64,000 bases of DNA from RFSX01 sp964495785 (GCA_964495785.1 CAZBXL010000011.1:1-64000); one strand, 5' to 3'; counted from the first letter of the stretch, positions 47,077 through 58,225 are shown. Notes: generated by a model from the sequence alone, not told the origin. Program-made: numbers and translations.

Positions 47077-48504
47077 ATGATGATATACAGTGTATTAGGT
47101 TTCTTGAGACCTGCTGTCTACATTCTATTACTACCGTTTTACACAAGCCATCTTACTGATCTTGAGTATGGGCTTTATAATCTCATGTTGGATGTCGGTG
47201 CCTTCGCGATGATCATTGCAAGCTTTAAGATATCATCAGCGATGCTGACTTACTATTATAGTTATGTACATGATAGGTCAGAAGTCAAATCCTACCTCAG
47301 TAGTAGTTTCAGTGCTTCGCTTTTGATAGGGGCTGTGACTGTGGGTATTTTTTACTGTATTGGTCCATATATATTTCCACTCATATTTAAGTCAGAAGAA
47401 ATTACATTTTTTCCATACGGCTTTACTGCTGTGGCTTATGCTGCTATGACAGAGGCAGGTATGGTCTATCTCACTTATCTCAAGAATGAAAAAGAAATTA
47501 TTAAGTACAGTATTCTGGTTTTCATTCAGCTTATCACAGTCGTCTTTTTCCAAGTCTTTCTTATAGCCTATTTTGATATGAATGCCTATGGTGCATTGCT
47601 TGGTATGGTCATAGGATGGGCTTTTGTCTTGGTGAGTATGATAGCGATGGAGAAAGGTATTCTAACGACTAAGATTAATTGGACTATGGTACGGAAGTCG
47701 ATTAAGTTTGGGATAGCATTGATGCCTTATTTGATTATCTATTGGTTACTGTTGCAAGGAGGCAGGACTTTTTTAGAACGAGAATCGAGCTTAGAATTGG
47801 TTGCCCTATTTGCATTGATTATGATATTGACAAGATTGATTATTTTAGGCATAGAAGCAGTGGTTAATGGTCTAAGGCCATTCATGTTTGATCAGTTCGC
47901 ATTAGGAGAGCAGGGTAATAAAAATCAAATCGGACTACTGACTAAGATGATAATAATCATTCCATTATTCACGGTGCCAGTCATAGTCTTAGTAGGTACT
48001 AACATTTTGTTATTTACAACCAATGAAGTCTATGTGGAAATTGCACCGTACATGACTTTAGCATCTTTAGTGGTTTTTGCATTTACTTATGTCAAGCTAT
48101 TTTATCAACAACTGATCTTTGCTAAACGATCAGATCTGGCAACAGCACTTTCTTTTGTCGCATTGATATTCTTATTGCTTGGATTTTATTATTTAATTCC
48201 AGATTATGAGATCTGGGGTGTTTTGATTTCTACTTTGATCGCTAATATTGTCTTATCCTTGCTCTTCTATATCGCAGGTCAGAAAGTCATACATGTTGAT
48301 TACGAAATGAGAACCATATTAGCTTATCCTATTATAGTATTTGCTATCATTTTCATTATAGAACGCTTCATGATAGGTGCAGGTTATAGTTATAATTTAT
48401 TTGGACTTGTTCAGTTTGTTGTGATTACCGTACTTTTGTTAGCTATTAATGGTCGTAACTTTAGTGACTATAAGCTATTGTTTATGAACCGAAACAAATC
48501 TTAA
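47077..48504 (+). CDS. Polysaccharide flippase (MOP/Wzx-like membrane protein)
   Basis: A 475-residue polytopic membrane protein with about 12-14 hydrophobic helices. The start MMIYSVLGFLRPAVYILLLPFYTSHL, then LEYGLYNLMLDVGAF, is the typical opening of the polysaccharide-exporter family that flips lipid-linked sugars across the inner membrane. The reading frame stays open upstream of 47077, but no better start codon is present. RibA follows after 31 bases in the same direction, without an evident functional connection. Its substrate is unknown. Confidence 0.88.
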   Translation: MMIYSVLGFLRPAVYILLLPFYTSHLTDLEYGLYNLMLDVGAFAMIIASFKISSAMLTYYYSYVHDRSEVKSYLSSSFSASLLIGAVTVGIFYCIGPYIFPLIFKSEEITFFPYGFTAVAYAAMTEAGMVYLTYLKNEKEIIKYSILVFIQLITVVFFQVFLIAYFDMNAYGALLGMVIGWAFVLVSMIAMEKGILTTKINWTMVRKSIKFGIALMPYLIIYWLLLQGGRTFLERESSLELVALFALIMILTRLIILGIEAVVNGLRPFMFDQFALGEQGNKNQIGLLTKMIIIIPLFTVPVIVLVGTNILLFTTNEVYVEIAPYMTLASLVVFAFTYVKLFYQQLIFAKRSDLATALSFVALIFLLLGFYYLIPDYEIWGVLISTLIANIVLSLLFYIAGQKVIHVDYEMRTILAYPIIVFAIIFIIERFMIGAGYSYNLFGLVQFVVITVLLLAINGRNFSDYKLLFMNRNKS

Positions 48505-48535
48505 ACCCTGTAGTTAATTAGGTAATTAATACAAT

Positions 48536-49132
48536 ATGTCTGTACAGATTAATAGAGAAGCTGAAGCCGTAATACCTACCCGCTGGGGGACATTTAATAT
48601 GATTGCATATGTATCAGATGTTTCAGGATATAGCCCTAACCTTGCACTTGTACATCCAGATATAGATACAAATAATCCTGTAGATGTAAGGATTCATTCT
48701 GAGTGTATCACGGGAGATTTATTCCACTCACAGCGTTGTGATTGTGGAGATCAGCTACATGCTGCTATGCAGCATTTGTCTATGAGTAAAGGGGTCCTCA
48801 TATATCTCAGACAAGAGGGTAGAGGCATAGGCATTATTAACAAATTAAAAGCTTACAATAAGCAAGATCAAGGAATGGATACTATAGAGGCTAACCTTGC
48901 ATTAGGATTAGAAGTAGACTCCAGACAGTACGATAGAGCCATTGCTATCTTGCAGAATCTAAATGTCAATAGAATCAATCTACTCTCTAACAATCCAGAG
49001 AAAATTAAAGCTTTCGATGATGCCCCAGTGCAATTAGTGAAGAGACTCCCATTAGAAATCAAAGCCAATAAGAATAATGCAGGGTACTTGAGAACTAAAA
49101 AAGATGATCTTGGTCATTTAATAAATCTTTAG
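48536..49132 (+). CDS. ribA: GTP cyclohydrolase II
   Basis: It opens GTP to the pyrimidine precursor in the first step of riboflavin synthesis. The zinc site C-x10-C-x-C is present in ECITGDLFHSQRCDCGDQ, and the substrate motif is RQEGRGIGIINKLKAY followed by DTIEANLALG. At 198 residues it is a stand-alone RibA without the RibB domain that is often fused to it in Bacteroidota. It is complete. Confidence 0.95.
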   Translation: MSVQINREAEAVIPTRWGTFNMIAYVSDVSGYSPNLALVHPDIDTNNPVDVRIHSECITGDLFHSQRCDCGDQLHAAMQHLSMSKGVLIYLRQEGRGIGIINKLKAYNKQDQGMDTIEANLALGLEVDSRQYDRAIAILQNLNVNRINLLSNNPEKIKAFDDAPVQLVKRLPLEIKANKNNAGYLRTKKDDLGHLINL

Positions 49133-49282
49133 CTCTTTCTCTAATTACTCATTTAGGGTAATAGTAAACGAATTTTAATAAACGACCTACACTTATTCGC
49201 CTTCTATATCCGTTTAATCATTTTCAGATAGGATTGTTTACCTTAGGCATAGCTTTATATCAAATTATAAAACTAAAAGCTT

Positions 49283-52200
49283 ATGAGACTTTCCCTTATT
49301 TTTATTTCTATTGCTCTTTCGATATTAAGCTGTAAGAAATCGCCAAAGTCGACGATTTCAGATATTGATGCTTCCGAGTATATTGTCAGTCACTCCAATA
49401 AATTTATAAAACCTACCGAGAATCCTTACATCAGATTTAGATCGATGTCTATTGACGAATCAAAGATAAATCAGGAAGTCGATCGAAATGCAATAAGCAT
49501 AAGCCCTCAGGTAAAAGGTGCTTTTGTATGGGTAGATAATGAGACGGTAGAATTTAAGCCTCAAGAAAAATTAGATTACGATAAAAGGTATAGCATATCC
49601 ATTGATATAGATAAAATATTTGAAGTGGTTGATCTCAATAATCCCATTTATGTATTTGATATAAATACTGATCAGCTGTACTTTTCTGTCGATCCTGAGA
49701 AACTGGAGTATGCATCATCTGACCAACTTTTTCAATATCTGAATATCCAGACGAATACAGAATTGACGACCGAAAATATAAATAAGCTTTTTAGTGTGAG
49801 CCAAAATGGAGTCGAAGTCAGAGATGTAGAACTACAATATATAAGCCCCCAAACGTATAAAGTCAAAGCAGGACCAATAATTAAAAAAGATAAGTCTACG
49901 GAATTAAAAATAGCCTGGAATATCAAGGATCAAAATGCAAAGTTAAGTAGCCAAATCATAAAAAAGATTCCTTCTAATAATGAGTTTTCATTAGTCGATA
50001 TCCGTATGGCCTCAGAAGATAATCTGCATCTTCAAGTATCATTTTCTGATCCATTAGCTAAGCAAGATTTTAAAGGCTTAGTCACAGTAGAGGGCTATAG
50101 TGGAACGTATAAGTTTAAGTCTGTTGGTAATATTCTACATGTGTATCTCAATGAAAAAATATACGGAAATCACAATGTTGTAATTAGTAGAAAGATTAAG
50201 AATACATCAGGTATATCATTAGAAGAGACAGAACGAAATGAGCTCTTGTTTTTGCATTCCTTTCCAGAGCTCAGGTCATTAGCTAAGGGTAATATCGTTC
50301 CTCATACGGATAAAGTTATCTTCCCTTTTGAAGCTATAAGTATAGATACTATTGAGATACAAATCTTCCAACTATTTCAAAATAATGTATTAGAAGCTTT
50401 GCGCTATAATTCAATCGGTGATGCTAATACAAATCAATATTTAGGAAGAGTAGTACATTCAGAAAAAATCCCACTAAGAAATATATCATCAGAAAGTAAC
50501 AAAGATAAATGGGTACGTTATGCTATTGATATAAAAGACCTAACGAGTATTGAGAGTGGGGCTATCTATCAGATAAGAATTGGATATAAAAAATCATATG
50601 TCAATTACTCTTGTGATATCGAGAGTAAGCATCCTGACACAAGAAGCTCTGCATTTGATTTCGAGAATTTTTATAGAAATTATAATTACAATAATCGATC
50701 TAATCCTTGCTTCAAAGAATACTATGATAAAAGTAAATTTCTATACAGGAATATCTTAGCAAGTAATCTGGGGATGATAGTAAAGAAAGGAAAGTCAAAT
50801 ACTCTGCATGTAGTGACTACAGATATTAGGGACGCATCAGTCGTAGATAACGTACTTGTAAAAGTGTATGATATGCAAGGGCAGTTATTAGTAGACGGAC
50901 GCAGTGACAAGAATGGTGTTATAAATTGTCAAGCGGATAGGAAACCATATTTTGTAATAGCTCAAAGTAATGATGATTATGCCTACCTTAATCTTCAGGA
51001 TAATAAGGTTAATCCATTGTCTGAATTTGATGTGAGTGGCGTGGATGTTAAAGATGGCTTACAAGGCTACCTCTACGGAGAGAGGGGTGTATGGCGACCT
51101 GGAGATACATTGCATCTCAGTTTTATGCTGATTGATAACAAGAATGCTATTGACAATTCACATCCAGTAGAACTAACAGTTAGAGATAGTAAGGGCAATA
51201 CCAAATATAATCAAGTAAGCATTGATGGTGAGGATGGTATTTTTGTCTTCCATGTACCTACATCTTATAACGATCCTACAGGATTATGGAAGGCTGACGT
51301 AGAAGCTGGAAATTTTAAATATAGCCAAAGGCTCAAGGTAGAGACTATTAAACCCAATCGTCTCAAAGTTGATCTTGAGTTTAACGATGAAGAAATTGAT
51401 GTTACAGAAAAAGAAAGTTTTACGTTGCGATCAGAATGGCTCCACGGTGCACAGGCAAGTGGTCTTAAGGCAGAGGTAGATGTTAAGTATATTGATCGGA
51501 AGACTAATTTCAATGGGTATTCAGATTACGACTTTGTAGATCCCTCTCGACAGCTGAGCAGCGATCTTATTAGTATTTTTTCTGGTAATCTTAATGATCA
51601 GGGCGAACAAAAAGTGAACATCAACTTTGGTAAAAAATTCCAACCTCCTGGACGATTAACGGGGCAGTTTAGAACTCGTGTATATGAGAAGTCAGGAAAT
51701 TATAGTGAAGACTTTACCAGTATAGATATTAATCCTTATAAGGTCTATGCAGGAGTCATGATTCCAAATTCAAGATGGGGAGGCAAAGTCTTAAATGTAG
51801 AAGAAGATGAACCAATAAAATTTGTCACTATAGATAAGGATGGAAAAGTCGCGGCTAACAGAAAGGTCTCTGTGGGTGTCTATAAGGCCAACTGGAATTG
51901 GTGGTATAATCGATCAGATAATAATCTTTATAGATTTAATTCTACCAGTCATTTAGGGGCTATTGATAAGCAAGAATTAGTAACTGACGCATCTGGCCAA
52001 GTTAGCTTTGTACCACAGCTTGAAGGTCATGACAGTTACTTAGTAAGAGTATGTGATGATGAGTCAGGTCATTGTTCGGGTACATTATTCTATACAAGCC
52101 GATATAATTATGCTCAGAAAAAAGAAGGTGAGATTGCAAAATTGGATTTTGAAACAGATAAAGATAAGTATAGCATAGGAGAAAATATAGAACTCTCAAT

Positions 52201-54736
52201 ACCATCGAATGGCGAATCCAAAATTTATATTTCCATTGAAAATAATGAAAAAGTCCTGGACGGATTTTGGGTGGCAGGTAAGGATGGAGCCACAAAATTG
52301 AGTATTCCTGTCAGTAATGATATGCAGCCTAACGTTTACATACATGCGACTATGCTGCAGGGAGTTAATAAGAATAATGATTTACCTATCAGATTGTATG
52401 GAGTTAATTCTGTAAGCGTAACTGATCCGAGTACTGTACTTGGTCCAGTCATTGGTATAGATGACGTTATTAGGCCTAATAAAATGACCTCAGTGACTAT
52501 AAGTGAATCCAACGGAAAAGAGATGGCGTATACAATAGCTTTGGTTGATGAAGGATTATTAGATATCACAAATTTTAAAACTCCTGACCCTTGGTCTGTA
52601 TTTTTTGCTAAGCAATCATTGGGTGTTAAGACTTGGGATATATTCGATGATGTGCTTAATAGGCATGGTGGAGCTATCGAGAGTATCATTTCTATCGGGG
52701 GAGATGCAGCGGCTTTAGAAGCTAATCAGAATGCTCAGTCAAATAGATTCAAACCTGTTGTCAGATTTATGGGACCGTACAAAGTTAAAGCTGGAGAGAC
52801 AAAAACACATCAGGTCGATATACCTAATTATGTCGGATCACTCCGAGTTATGTTGGTGGCTAAGTCAGGCAATAGTTTTGGTAAGAAGGAAAAAAATGTA
52901 ACTGTCAAAGATCCATTGATGCTTATGACAACATTGCCACGAGTGCTGGCACCTAATGAATCTCTCTCACTACCAGTCAATGTATTTGCTTATGATGATA
53001 AGATCAAGAATGCTAAAATTGATGTTGATGTATCACCTAACTTAAAGGTTGTAGGCGATAATAGTGGGAGTCTTTCATTTACAAAGCAAGGAGACAAGTT
53101 ATATAACTTTGATGTGGAGGTATTAAATAGTACAGGTACCGCTGAGGTAAAAGTAAATTCTACATCAAGTACTTTCAAAGCATATGAAGATGTGGAAATT
53201 GTAATAAGAAATCCTTCGCCTAAAAAATCCGAAGTTTATTCTCAATTAATTAAAGAAGGGAAGTCTCATTCATTTGATTTTAGTGCTATAGGAATAGAAG
53301 GTAGTAATGAGGCATATGTAGAGTTAAGTCATTTTCCTGAGTTTAATTTATCTGGTCGATTAGACTATCTGATGAGGTATCCTTATGGATGTGTGGAGCA
53401 GACCACATCGTCAGTGTTTCCACAATTGTATCTTGATGTCATCAAGGACCTAACTGATGAAGAACGTGCTGATATCAAAAGAAATATTACTGCAGGTATC
53501 AAGCGCTTGCAATCATTTCAGAAGCGGGATGGGGGCTTATCTTATTGGTCTGGTAGCTACAGATTAAGTGATTGGGGGACAAGCTATGCAGGGCATTTTA
53601 TCATTCAAGCTAAGCAGAAAGGATACTTTGTACCTAATAGTTTTTTTAATTCTTGGAAGAAGTATCAGAAGAAAGCTTGCCGTAGTTACAAGTACCAAAA
53701 GAATGATTACTATCAAGTACAACAAGCTTACAGATTATATACATTAGCACTTGCGGGAGATCCTCAATTATCGGAGATGAATAATCTCAGAACAGAAAAA
53801 TACCTTGATAAGCTGACGCGATATTTACTCTCTGCTACCTATGCTATTGTTAATCAAAAGACCATAGCTGAGGAGTTGATCAGTGGCTTGGATTTTTATA
53901 TCAAATCATATCGCTCAATGGCATATACCTACGGCTCTGACTTACGGGATAGGTCTATCATTCTATTGAGCCTTATACATCAAGGAGACGAGAGTAATTC
54001 CTATAGATTAGCACTTGAGATAGCCGATGCATTAGCAAAAGAAAATTGGTATAGCACTCAAACGACAGCTTTTGCCTTGTTGTCATTATCTGAGTTTCTG
54101 GCAGGACAAGAAAAAGATATTCTTAAGTATGACCTCACTCATAATAGAGATCTGAAAATTTCTCAGTCTTCCGAGAATGTAATGGATGTCTATCAGCTTG
54201 ATCTTTCTACTGACCCACAACAGAAATTGTCTGTAGTCAATAATTCTAAAGCTCCCATGTATGTCCGTGTCGTCAATTCTGGAAAGCCTCTGCCTACTCC
54301 GCAACCATCTTATGCTAAAGGTATAGATGTGAAGGTCAAGTATATAGATGAAGAAGGAGAGATCTTAGACCCAAAGAACCTAGAATTAGGAACTGATTTT
54401 AAAGTTCAAGTGACAGTCAAAAATACCTCTAATATAGGCTTAGACTACAAAGAACTTGCCTTGAATCATACATTGCCTTCAGGTTGGGAGATACAGAATC
54501 TGAGAGTAGGAGACATAAGTAGTGGATCCAATAGCGCTTTCGAATTTCAAGATATAAAAGATGATAGGGTATATACATTTTTTGATTTAGATGCTGGTAA
54601 GTCAAAGACATTTACAATATCACTCACAGCGGCTTATGCAGGAGAATTTTTCATGCCTAATATAAAATGTGGTGCCATGTATGATGAAGATATCGAAGCG
54701 AGTGTCACAGGTGCCTGGGTTAAGGTTATCAGATAA
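49283..54736 (+). CDS. Bacterial alpha-2-macroglobulin-like lipoprotein with thioester
   Basis: A 1817-residue protein thought to trap proteases in the periplasm and protect the cell. A signal with lipobox SILSC (Cys17) anchors it. After several MG-type beta domains comes the bait region, then the thioester motif GCVEQ with Cys1370 (Y-G-C-V-E-Q), so the covalent trap is intact, followed by the alpha/alpha toroid (LQSFQKRDGGLSYW) and a C-terminal receptor-type domain. It ends 2 bases before the PBP1C gene; this pairing is a conserved arrangement in bacteria (yfhM/pbpC) that suggests joint action during cell-wall repair. Confidence 0.94.
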   Translation: MRLSLIFISIALSILSCKKSPKSTISDIDASEYIVSHSNKFIKPTENPYIRFRSMSIDESKINQEVDRNAISISPQVKGAFVWVDNETVEFKPQEKLDYDKRYSISIDIDKIFEVVDLNNPIYVFDINTDQLYFSVDPEKLEYASSDQLFQYLNIQTNTELTTENINKLFSVSQNGVEVRDVELQYISPQTYKVKAGPIIKKDKSTELKIAWNIKDQNAKLSSQIIKKIPSNNEFSLVDIRMASEDNLHLQVSFSDPLAKQDFKGLVTVEGYSGTYKFKSVGNILHVYLNEKIYGNHNVVISRKIKNTSGISLEETERNELLFLHSFPELRSLAKGNIVPHTDKVIFPFEAISIDTIEIQIFQLFQNNVLEALRYNSIGDANTNQYLGRVVHSEKIPLRNISSESNKDKWVRYAIDIKDLTSIESGAIYQIRIGYKKSYVNYSCDIESKHPDTRSSAFDFENFYRNYNYNNRSNPCFKEYYDKSKFLYRNILASNLGMIVKKGKSNTLHVVTTDIRDASVVDNVLVKVYDMQGQLLVDGRSDKNGVINCQADRKPYFVIAQSNDDYAYLNLQDNKVNPLSEFDVSGVDVKDGLQGYLYGERGVWRPGDTLHLSFMLIDNKNAIDNSHPVELTVRDSKGNTKYNQVSIDGEDGIFVFHVPTSYNDPTGLWKADVEAGNFKYSQRLKVETIKPNRLKVDLEFNDEEIDVTEKESFTLRSEWLHGAQASGLKAEVDVKYIDRKTNFNGYSDYDFVDPSRQLSSDLISIFSGNLNDQGEQKVNINFGKKFQPPGRLTGQFRTRVYEKSGNYSEDFTSIDINPYKVYAGVMIPNSRWGGKVLNVEEDEPIKFVTIDKDGKVAANRKVSVGVYKANWNWWYNRSDNNLYRFNSTSHLGAIDKQELVTDASGQVSFVPQLEGHDSYLVRVCDDESGHCSGTLFYTSRYNYAQKKEGEIAKLDFETDKDKYSIGENIELSIPSNGESKIYISIENNEKVLDGFWVAGKDGATKLSIPVSNDMQPNVYIHATMLQGVNKNNDLPIRLYGVNSVSVTDPSTVLGPVIGIDDVIRPNKMTSVTISESNGKEMAYTIALVDEGLLDITNFKTPDPWSVFFAKQSLGVKTWDIFDDVLNRHGGAIESIISIGGDAAALEANQNAQSNRFKPVVRFMGPYKVKAGETKTHQVDIPNYVGSLRVMLVAKSGNSFGKKEKNVTVKDPLMLMTTLPRVLAPNESLSLPVNVFAYDDKIKNAKIDVDVSPNLKVVGDNSGSLSFTKQGDKLYNFDVEVLNSTGTAEVKVNSTSSTFKAYEDVEIVIRNPSPKKSEVYSQLIKEGKSHSFDFSAIGIEGSNEAYVELSHFPEFNLSGRLDYLMRYPYGCVEQTTSSVFPQLYLDVIKDLTDEERADIKRNITAGIKRLQSFQKRDGGLSYWSGSYRLSDWGTSYAGHFIIQAKQKGYFVPNSFFNSWKKYQKKACRSYKYQKNDYYQVQQAYRLYTLALAGDPQLSEMNNLRTEKYLDKLTRYLLSATYAIVNQKTIAEELISGLDFYIKSYRSMAYTYGSDLRDRSIILLSLIHQGDESNSYRLALEIADALAKENWYSTQTTAFALLSLSEFLAGQEKDILKYDLTHNRDLKISQSSENVMDVYQLDLSTDPQQKLSVVNNSKAPMYVRVVNSGKPLPTPQPSYAKGIDVKVKYIDEEGEILDPKNLELGTDFKVQVTVKNTSNIGLDYKELALNHTLPSGWEIQNLRVGDISSGSNSAFEFQDIKDDRVYTFFDLDAGKSKTFTISLTAAYAGEFFMPNIKCGAMYDEDIEASVTGAWVKVIR

Positions 54737-54738
54737 TA

Positions 54739-57078
54739 ATGACTAGTCGATATAAAATATTAGTCGCATTTATAATTGCAATGTCTATATGGTTACTGTA
54801 CCCATTAGGAGATTCTTTAGATGATAGACCTACCAGTTTTATACTTTTTGATCAAGATGATAAACTGTTAGGAGCTCGTATTGCTGACGATGGACAATGG
54901 CGATTTCCTCGGATGGATTCTGTCCCTAATAAGTTTAAGATAGCTTTATTACATTTTGAGGATAAAGATTATTACAGTCATATTGGAGTTGACTTTACTG
55001 CAATATTAAGAGCAACTGTTCAGAATATACGCCACCAAAAAGTTGTCAGTGGTGCTAGTACTCTGACCATGCAGGTTATCCGACTACATTACCCAGAGCA
55101 GCCACGATCTCTACCACAGAAAATAAAAGAGATACTTCTGGCTATACGATATGACCTGTTCTATACTAAAGAAGAAATCTTGCTTGACTTTGCCACACAT
55201 GCTCCATTTGGAGGTAATGTTGTGGGGCTGGAGACTGCCAGCTGGAGGTATTTTGATAAAGCGCCATCATCTATGACCTGGGCAGAATCTGCAACCTTAG
55301 CAGTCTTGCCTAATGCTCCTGGATTAATACATCCGGGTAGAAATAGGGATGCACTTATAGCTAAGCGTAATCGTCTTCTCGATAGGTTATTAGAGTCTCA
55401 AGTGATAGATTCTATCGAGCATCAGCTATCGACAGCAGAGCCATTAATGTCAAAGCCAAGTCGATTACCTAATGTAGCACCACATTTATTAGAACGACTA
55501 CGTAAGAAGAATACTCACAGATATTACAGTACGATAAACAAAGAATTGCAATTAGATGTAGCGGATATCATTAGAGAACATCAAGTTATAAATACTCAAA
55601 AAAATATACAGAATGCCGCAGTAATAATCATCGATAATAATTCACAAGAAGTAATAAGTTATCATGGAAATACAGAAGGGCGTCATCATGAAAATTATAA
55701 TGATATGATACAACGGCCTCGGAGTACGGGGAGTATATTGAAACCTCTTTTATATGCTTTTTCTATCGAAGATAAAATCATATCACCTCGTCAGTTAGCT
55801 ACAGATATTCCTATAAGTATTAATGGCTTTAGTCCTAAGAATTATAATCATCTTCATTACGGCGCAGTCCCGTATGATAAGGTTATTGCTAAGTCGCTTA
55901 ATGTGCCGAGTGTCAATCTTTTAAGAGAGTATAATGTAGATCGTTTCTTGTTGGATTTGAAGTCTTTAGGATTTACAACATTTACTCAGAAGGCAGACTA
56001 TTATGGCTTGCCTCTCATATTAGGTGGAGGAGAAGTCAATCTCTGGGAGCTATCGCAATGCTATAGTTATTTGTCCAAAATACTACATACGTACACAAGT
56101 AAGAGTTCACAATATGATATGAATTTTAAACCTAAGGTTACTATCAAAAAAGGAAGTGATACAAGACCTACAAATTATAAGTATAATCCTGACTTAATAT
56201 CTGCAAGTTCTATATGGCATATGATGGAAGCCATGTTAGAAGTACAGCGACCAAATGAAGAAGGTCAATGGGAGAAATTTTCAAGTAGTAAAAAAATCCA
56301 TTGGAAGACAGGAACCTCATACGGGAATCGGGATGCGTGGGCTATAGGGATGACGCCTGAGTATACGGTAGGCGTGTGGATCGGTAACTCTGATGGAGAA
56401 GGCCAAGAAGATATTATAGGAGTTAAGGCCGCAGGTTCTGTTTTGTTTGATGTCTATAATGTTTTAGATGTAAAGATAAATTTTGAAATTCCGTATGATG
56501 ATATGATACAACTTCCCATATGTAAAAGTAGTGGTCATGTCGCATCGCAACACTGTAATGATATAGAGGAGCATTACGTATCTCGTCATGTTATGTCTAC
56601 TGGGAGATGCCCATATCACCAGGCCGTTGTGCTCAATTCCAAAACGGAGTTGTTAGCTTTTCAGGATTGTATAGGCGATGGTAATTTGATTGATACAAGT
56701 TGGTTCGTTTTAGATCCTCATGTAGCTTCTTATTACAAAAGATATTATCCGAGCTACACTCCCTTACCAGAATTTGATAGTGATTGCAGTCAGTATAATG
56801 ATAGAACTGACCAGATGGTATTCGTCTACCCTAAAGAAAGTAGTACCTTATTTCTTCCTCAAAATATGGATGGTGTCAGAGAAAGTTGTGTCATCAAGGC
56901 CAGCCACAAAGATTCTGAGAGTACTATTTATTGGCATATAAATGGGCAGTACCAAAAGATGACAGAAGATATACATGAGATCTCTTTAGACTTATCTGCT
57001 GGTGAGTACATCATTACAATACAAGATCAAAGTGGGCTAAAACAAAGTAGAAAGGTCGAGATAATTGCGGAAGACTAA
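54739..57078 (+). CDS. pbpC: Penicillin-binding protein 1C
   Basis: A 779-residue bifunctional peptidoglycan synthase. An N-terminal membrane anchor (about 5-22) is followed by the GT51 glycosyltransferase domain (FEDKDYYSHIGVDFTAI with the catalytic Glu, then GASTLTMQVIRL) and the transpeptidase domain with the active-site serine at residue 332 (S-I-L-K, in STGSILKP), SLNVPSVN and HWKTGTSYGN. The last 90 residues are the PBP1C-type beta domain. The gene follows the macroglobulin gene after 2 bases. All catalytic motifs are present. Confidence 0.95.
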   Translation: MTSRYKILVAFIIAMSIWLLYPLGDSLDDRPTSFILFDQDDKLLGARIADDGQWRFPRMDSVPNKFKIALLHFEDKDYYSHIGVDFTAILRATVQNIRHQKVVSGASTLTMQVIRLHYPEQPRSLPQKIKEILLAIRYDLFYTKEEILLDFATHAPFGGNVVGLETASWRYFDKAPSSMTWAESATLAVLPNAPGLIHPGRNRDALIAKRNRLLDRLLESQVIDSIEHQLSTAEPLMSKPSRLPNVAPHLLERLRKKNTHRYYSTINKELQLDVADIIREHQVINTQKNIQNAAVIIIDNNSQEVISYHGNTEGRHHENYNDMIQRPRSTGSILKPLLYAFSIEDKIISPRQLATDIPISINGFSPKNYNHLHYGAVPYDKVIAKSLNVPSVNLLREYNVDRFLLDLKSLGFTTFTQKADYYGLPLILGGGEVNLWELSQCYSYLSKILHTYTSKSSQYDMNFKPKVTIKKGSDTRPTNYKYNPDLISASSIWHMMEAMLEVQRPNEEGQWEKFSSSKKIHWKTGTSYGNRDAWAIGMTPEYTVGVWIGNSDGEGQEDIIGVKAAGSVLFDVYNVLDVKINFEIPYDDMIQLPICKSSGHVASQHCNDIEEHYVSRHVMSTGRCPYHQAVVLNSKTELLAFQDCIGDGNLIDTSWFVLDPHVASYYKRYYPSYTPLPEFDSDCSQYNDRTDQMVFVYPKESSTLFLPQNMDGVRESCVIKASHKDSESTIYWHINGQYQKMTEDIHEISLDLSAGEYIITIQDQSGLKQSRKVEIIAED

Positions 57079-57169
57079 ATTTCAAAAATTAGATTTTCAA
57101 TATTATGTTGCCATTAACTCGCGACTAATTATCAAAATCTACTAAAAGAAACCGTATTCTTGCATCGAG

Positions 57170-58075
57170 ATGTTATCTATACTTATTCCTATATACAATT
57201 ATAAAGTCGTCCCTCTTGTTGATGCACTTCAGAAGCAATGTGTTAAGTCTAAAATTAATTACGAAATCCTATGTTTTGATGATCAGTCTGATACTAAGTA
57301 TAAGAAACTGAATAATGCATTGTCAGATTATTTTAGGGTTAACTACACGGAGCTTTCAGAAAATATAGGGAGAGCAAGAATTAGAAATTGGCTGGCAAAG
57401 TCTGCGAGTTATGACACCCTCTTATTTCTTGATTGTGATTCTAAAATCGTCAATAAAAATTTTATAGAAAATTACATTTCTCTCATAGGAAAATCACCTC
57501 TCATTTCAGGGGGGAGAATTTATAAAAATAGAGAACCAAGAGCCTACACAAAGAGACTGCATTGGTTGTATGGAACAAAGAAGGAATCTCAGAATTCTAA
57601 AGTAAGAAATCGATATCCTGTTAAGTATTTTCACAGTAATAATTTTTTGGTAGATAGGCAGGTCATTTTGGATAATCCATTTGAAGAGCAGTTAGCTAAA
57701 TATGGATATGAAGATTTACTCTATGCGAGACAATTGCAAGATCAGAAGATCGATATACTACATATAGATAATTCTATTGAACATTTAGGACTGGAAAAGA
57801 ACACTAAGTTCTTAGAGAAGACTAAGCTGGCTATTGATAATCTGCTCTTTTTAAAGTACAGGGAGAATGAAGCTATACCTACCAATATAGAGCAGTTCGC
57901 TAATAGATTATATGACTTCGGATTTCATGAAGATTTTTTAAACTTTTACGCGAAAAGAGAAAGTCAGATCAATGCAATATTGATGAGTAAAAACCCCACT
58001 TTAAGGGCCTTAGATATGTATAAATTACATTATTATTACGACCGAAGAAATGCTTGGATTAGTGGCAAAAGCTAA
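57170..58075 (+). CDS. Family 2 glycosyltransferase
   Basis: A 301-residue GT-A glycosyltransferase. The N-terminus LSILIPIYNYKVVPLV and the metal/nucleotide-binding LFLDCDSKIV (D-x-D) are typical; FHSNNFLVDR and KYGYEDLLYARQLQ match the later acceptor-side motifs, with the Glu-Asp pair as catalytic base. There is no signal or membrane helix. It starts 91 bases after pbpC and may share its transcript. The sugar and acceptor are unknown. Confidence 0.9.
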   Translation: MLSILIPIYNYKVVPLVDALQKQCVKSKINYEILCFDDQSDTKYKKLNNALSDYFRVNYTELSENIGRARIRNWLAKSASYDTLLFLDCDSKIVNKNFIENYISLIGKSPLISGGRIYKNREPRAYTKRLHWLYGTKKESQNSKVRNRYPVKYFHSNNFLVDRQVILDNPFEEQLAKYGYEDLLYARQLQDQKIDILHIDNSIEHLGLEKNTKFLEKTKLAIDNLLFLKYRENEAIPTNIEQFANRLYDFGFHEDFLNFYAKRESQINAILMSKNPTLRALDMYKLHYYYDRRNAWISGKS

Positions 58076-58225
58076 TGTTTTGAGCGTTTTTAGAAGCTAT
58101 ACCGGTATTAATGTCTGCTTATGACGGTATTTTCAAATTCGAATTTCTATATTTAGAAGTTTTCAAGTGAAATTTTTATCGCCTCGAAAGATTTTACTTA
58201 ATTTACTTGAGATTTAACTAACTAT

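Noticed and set aside
58076..58225. Hairpin ATACCG/CGGTAT after the family 2 glycosyltransferase gene
   Set aside because: The stem is 6 bp with a 20-base loop and there is no T run; not distinguishable from chance.
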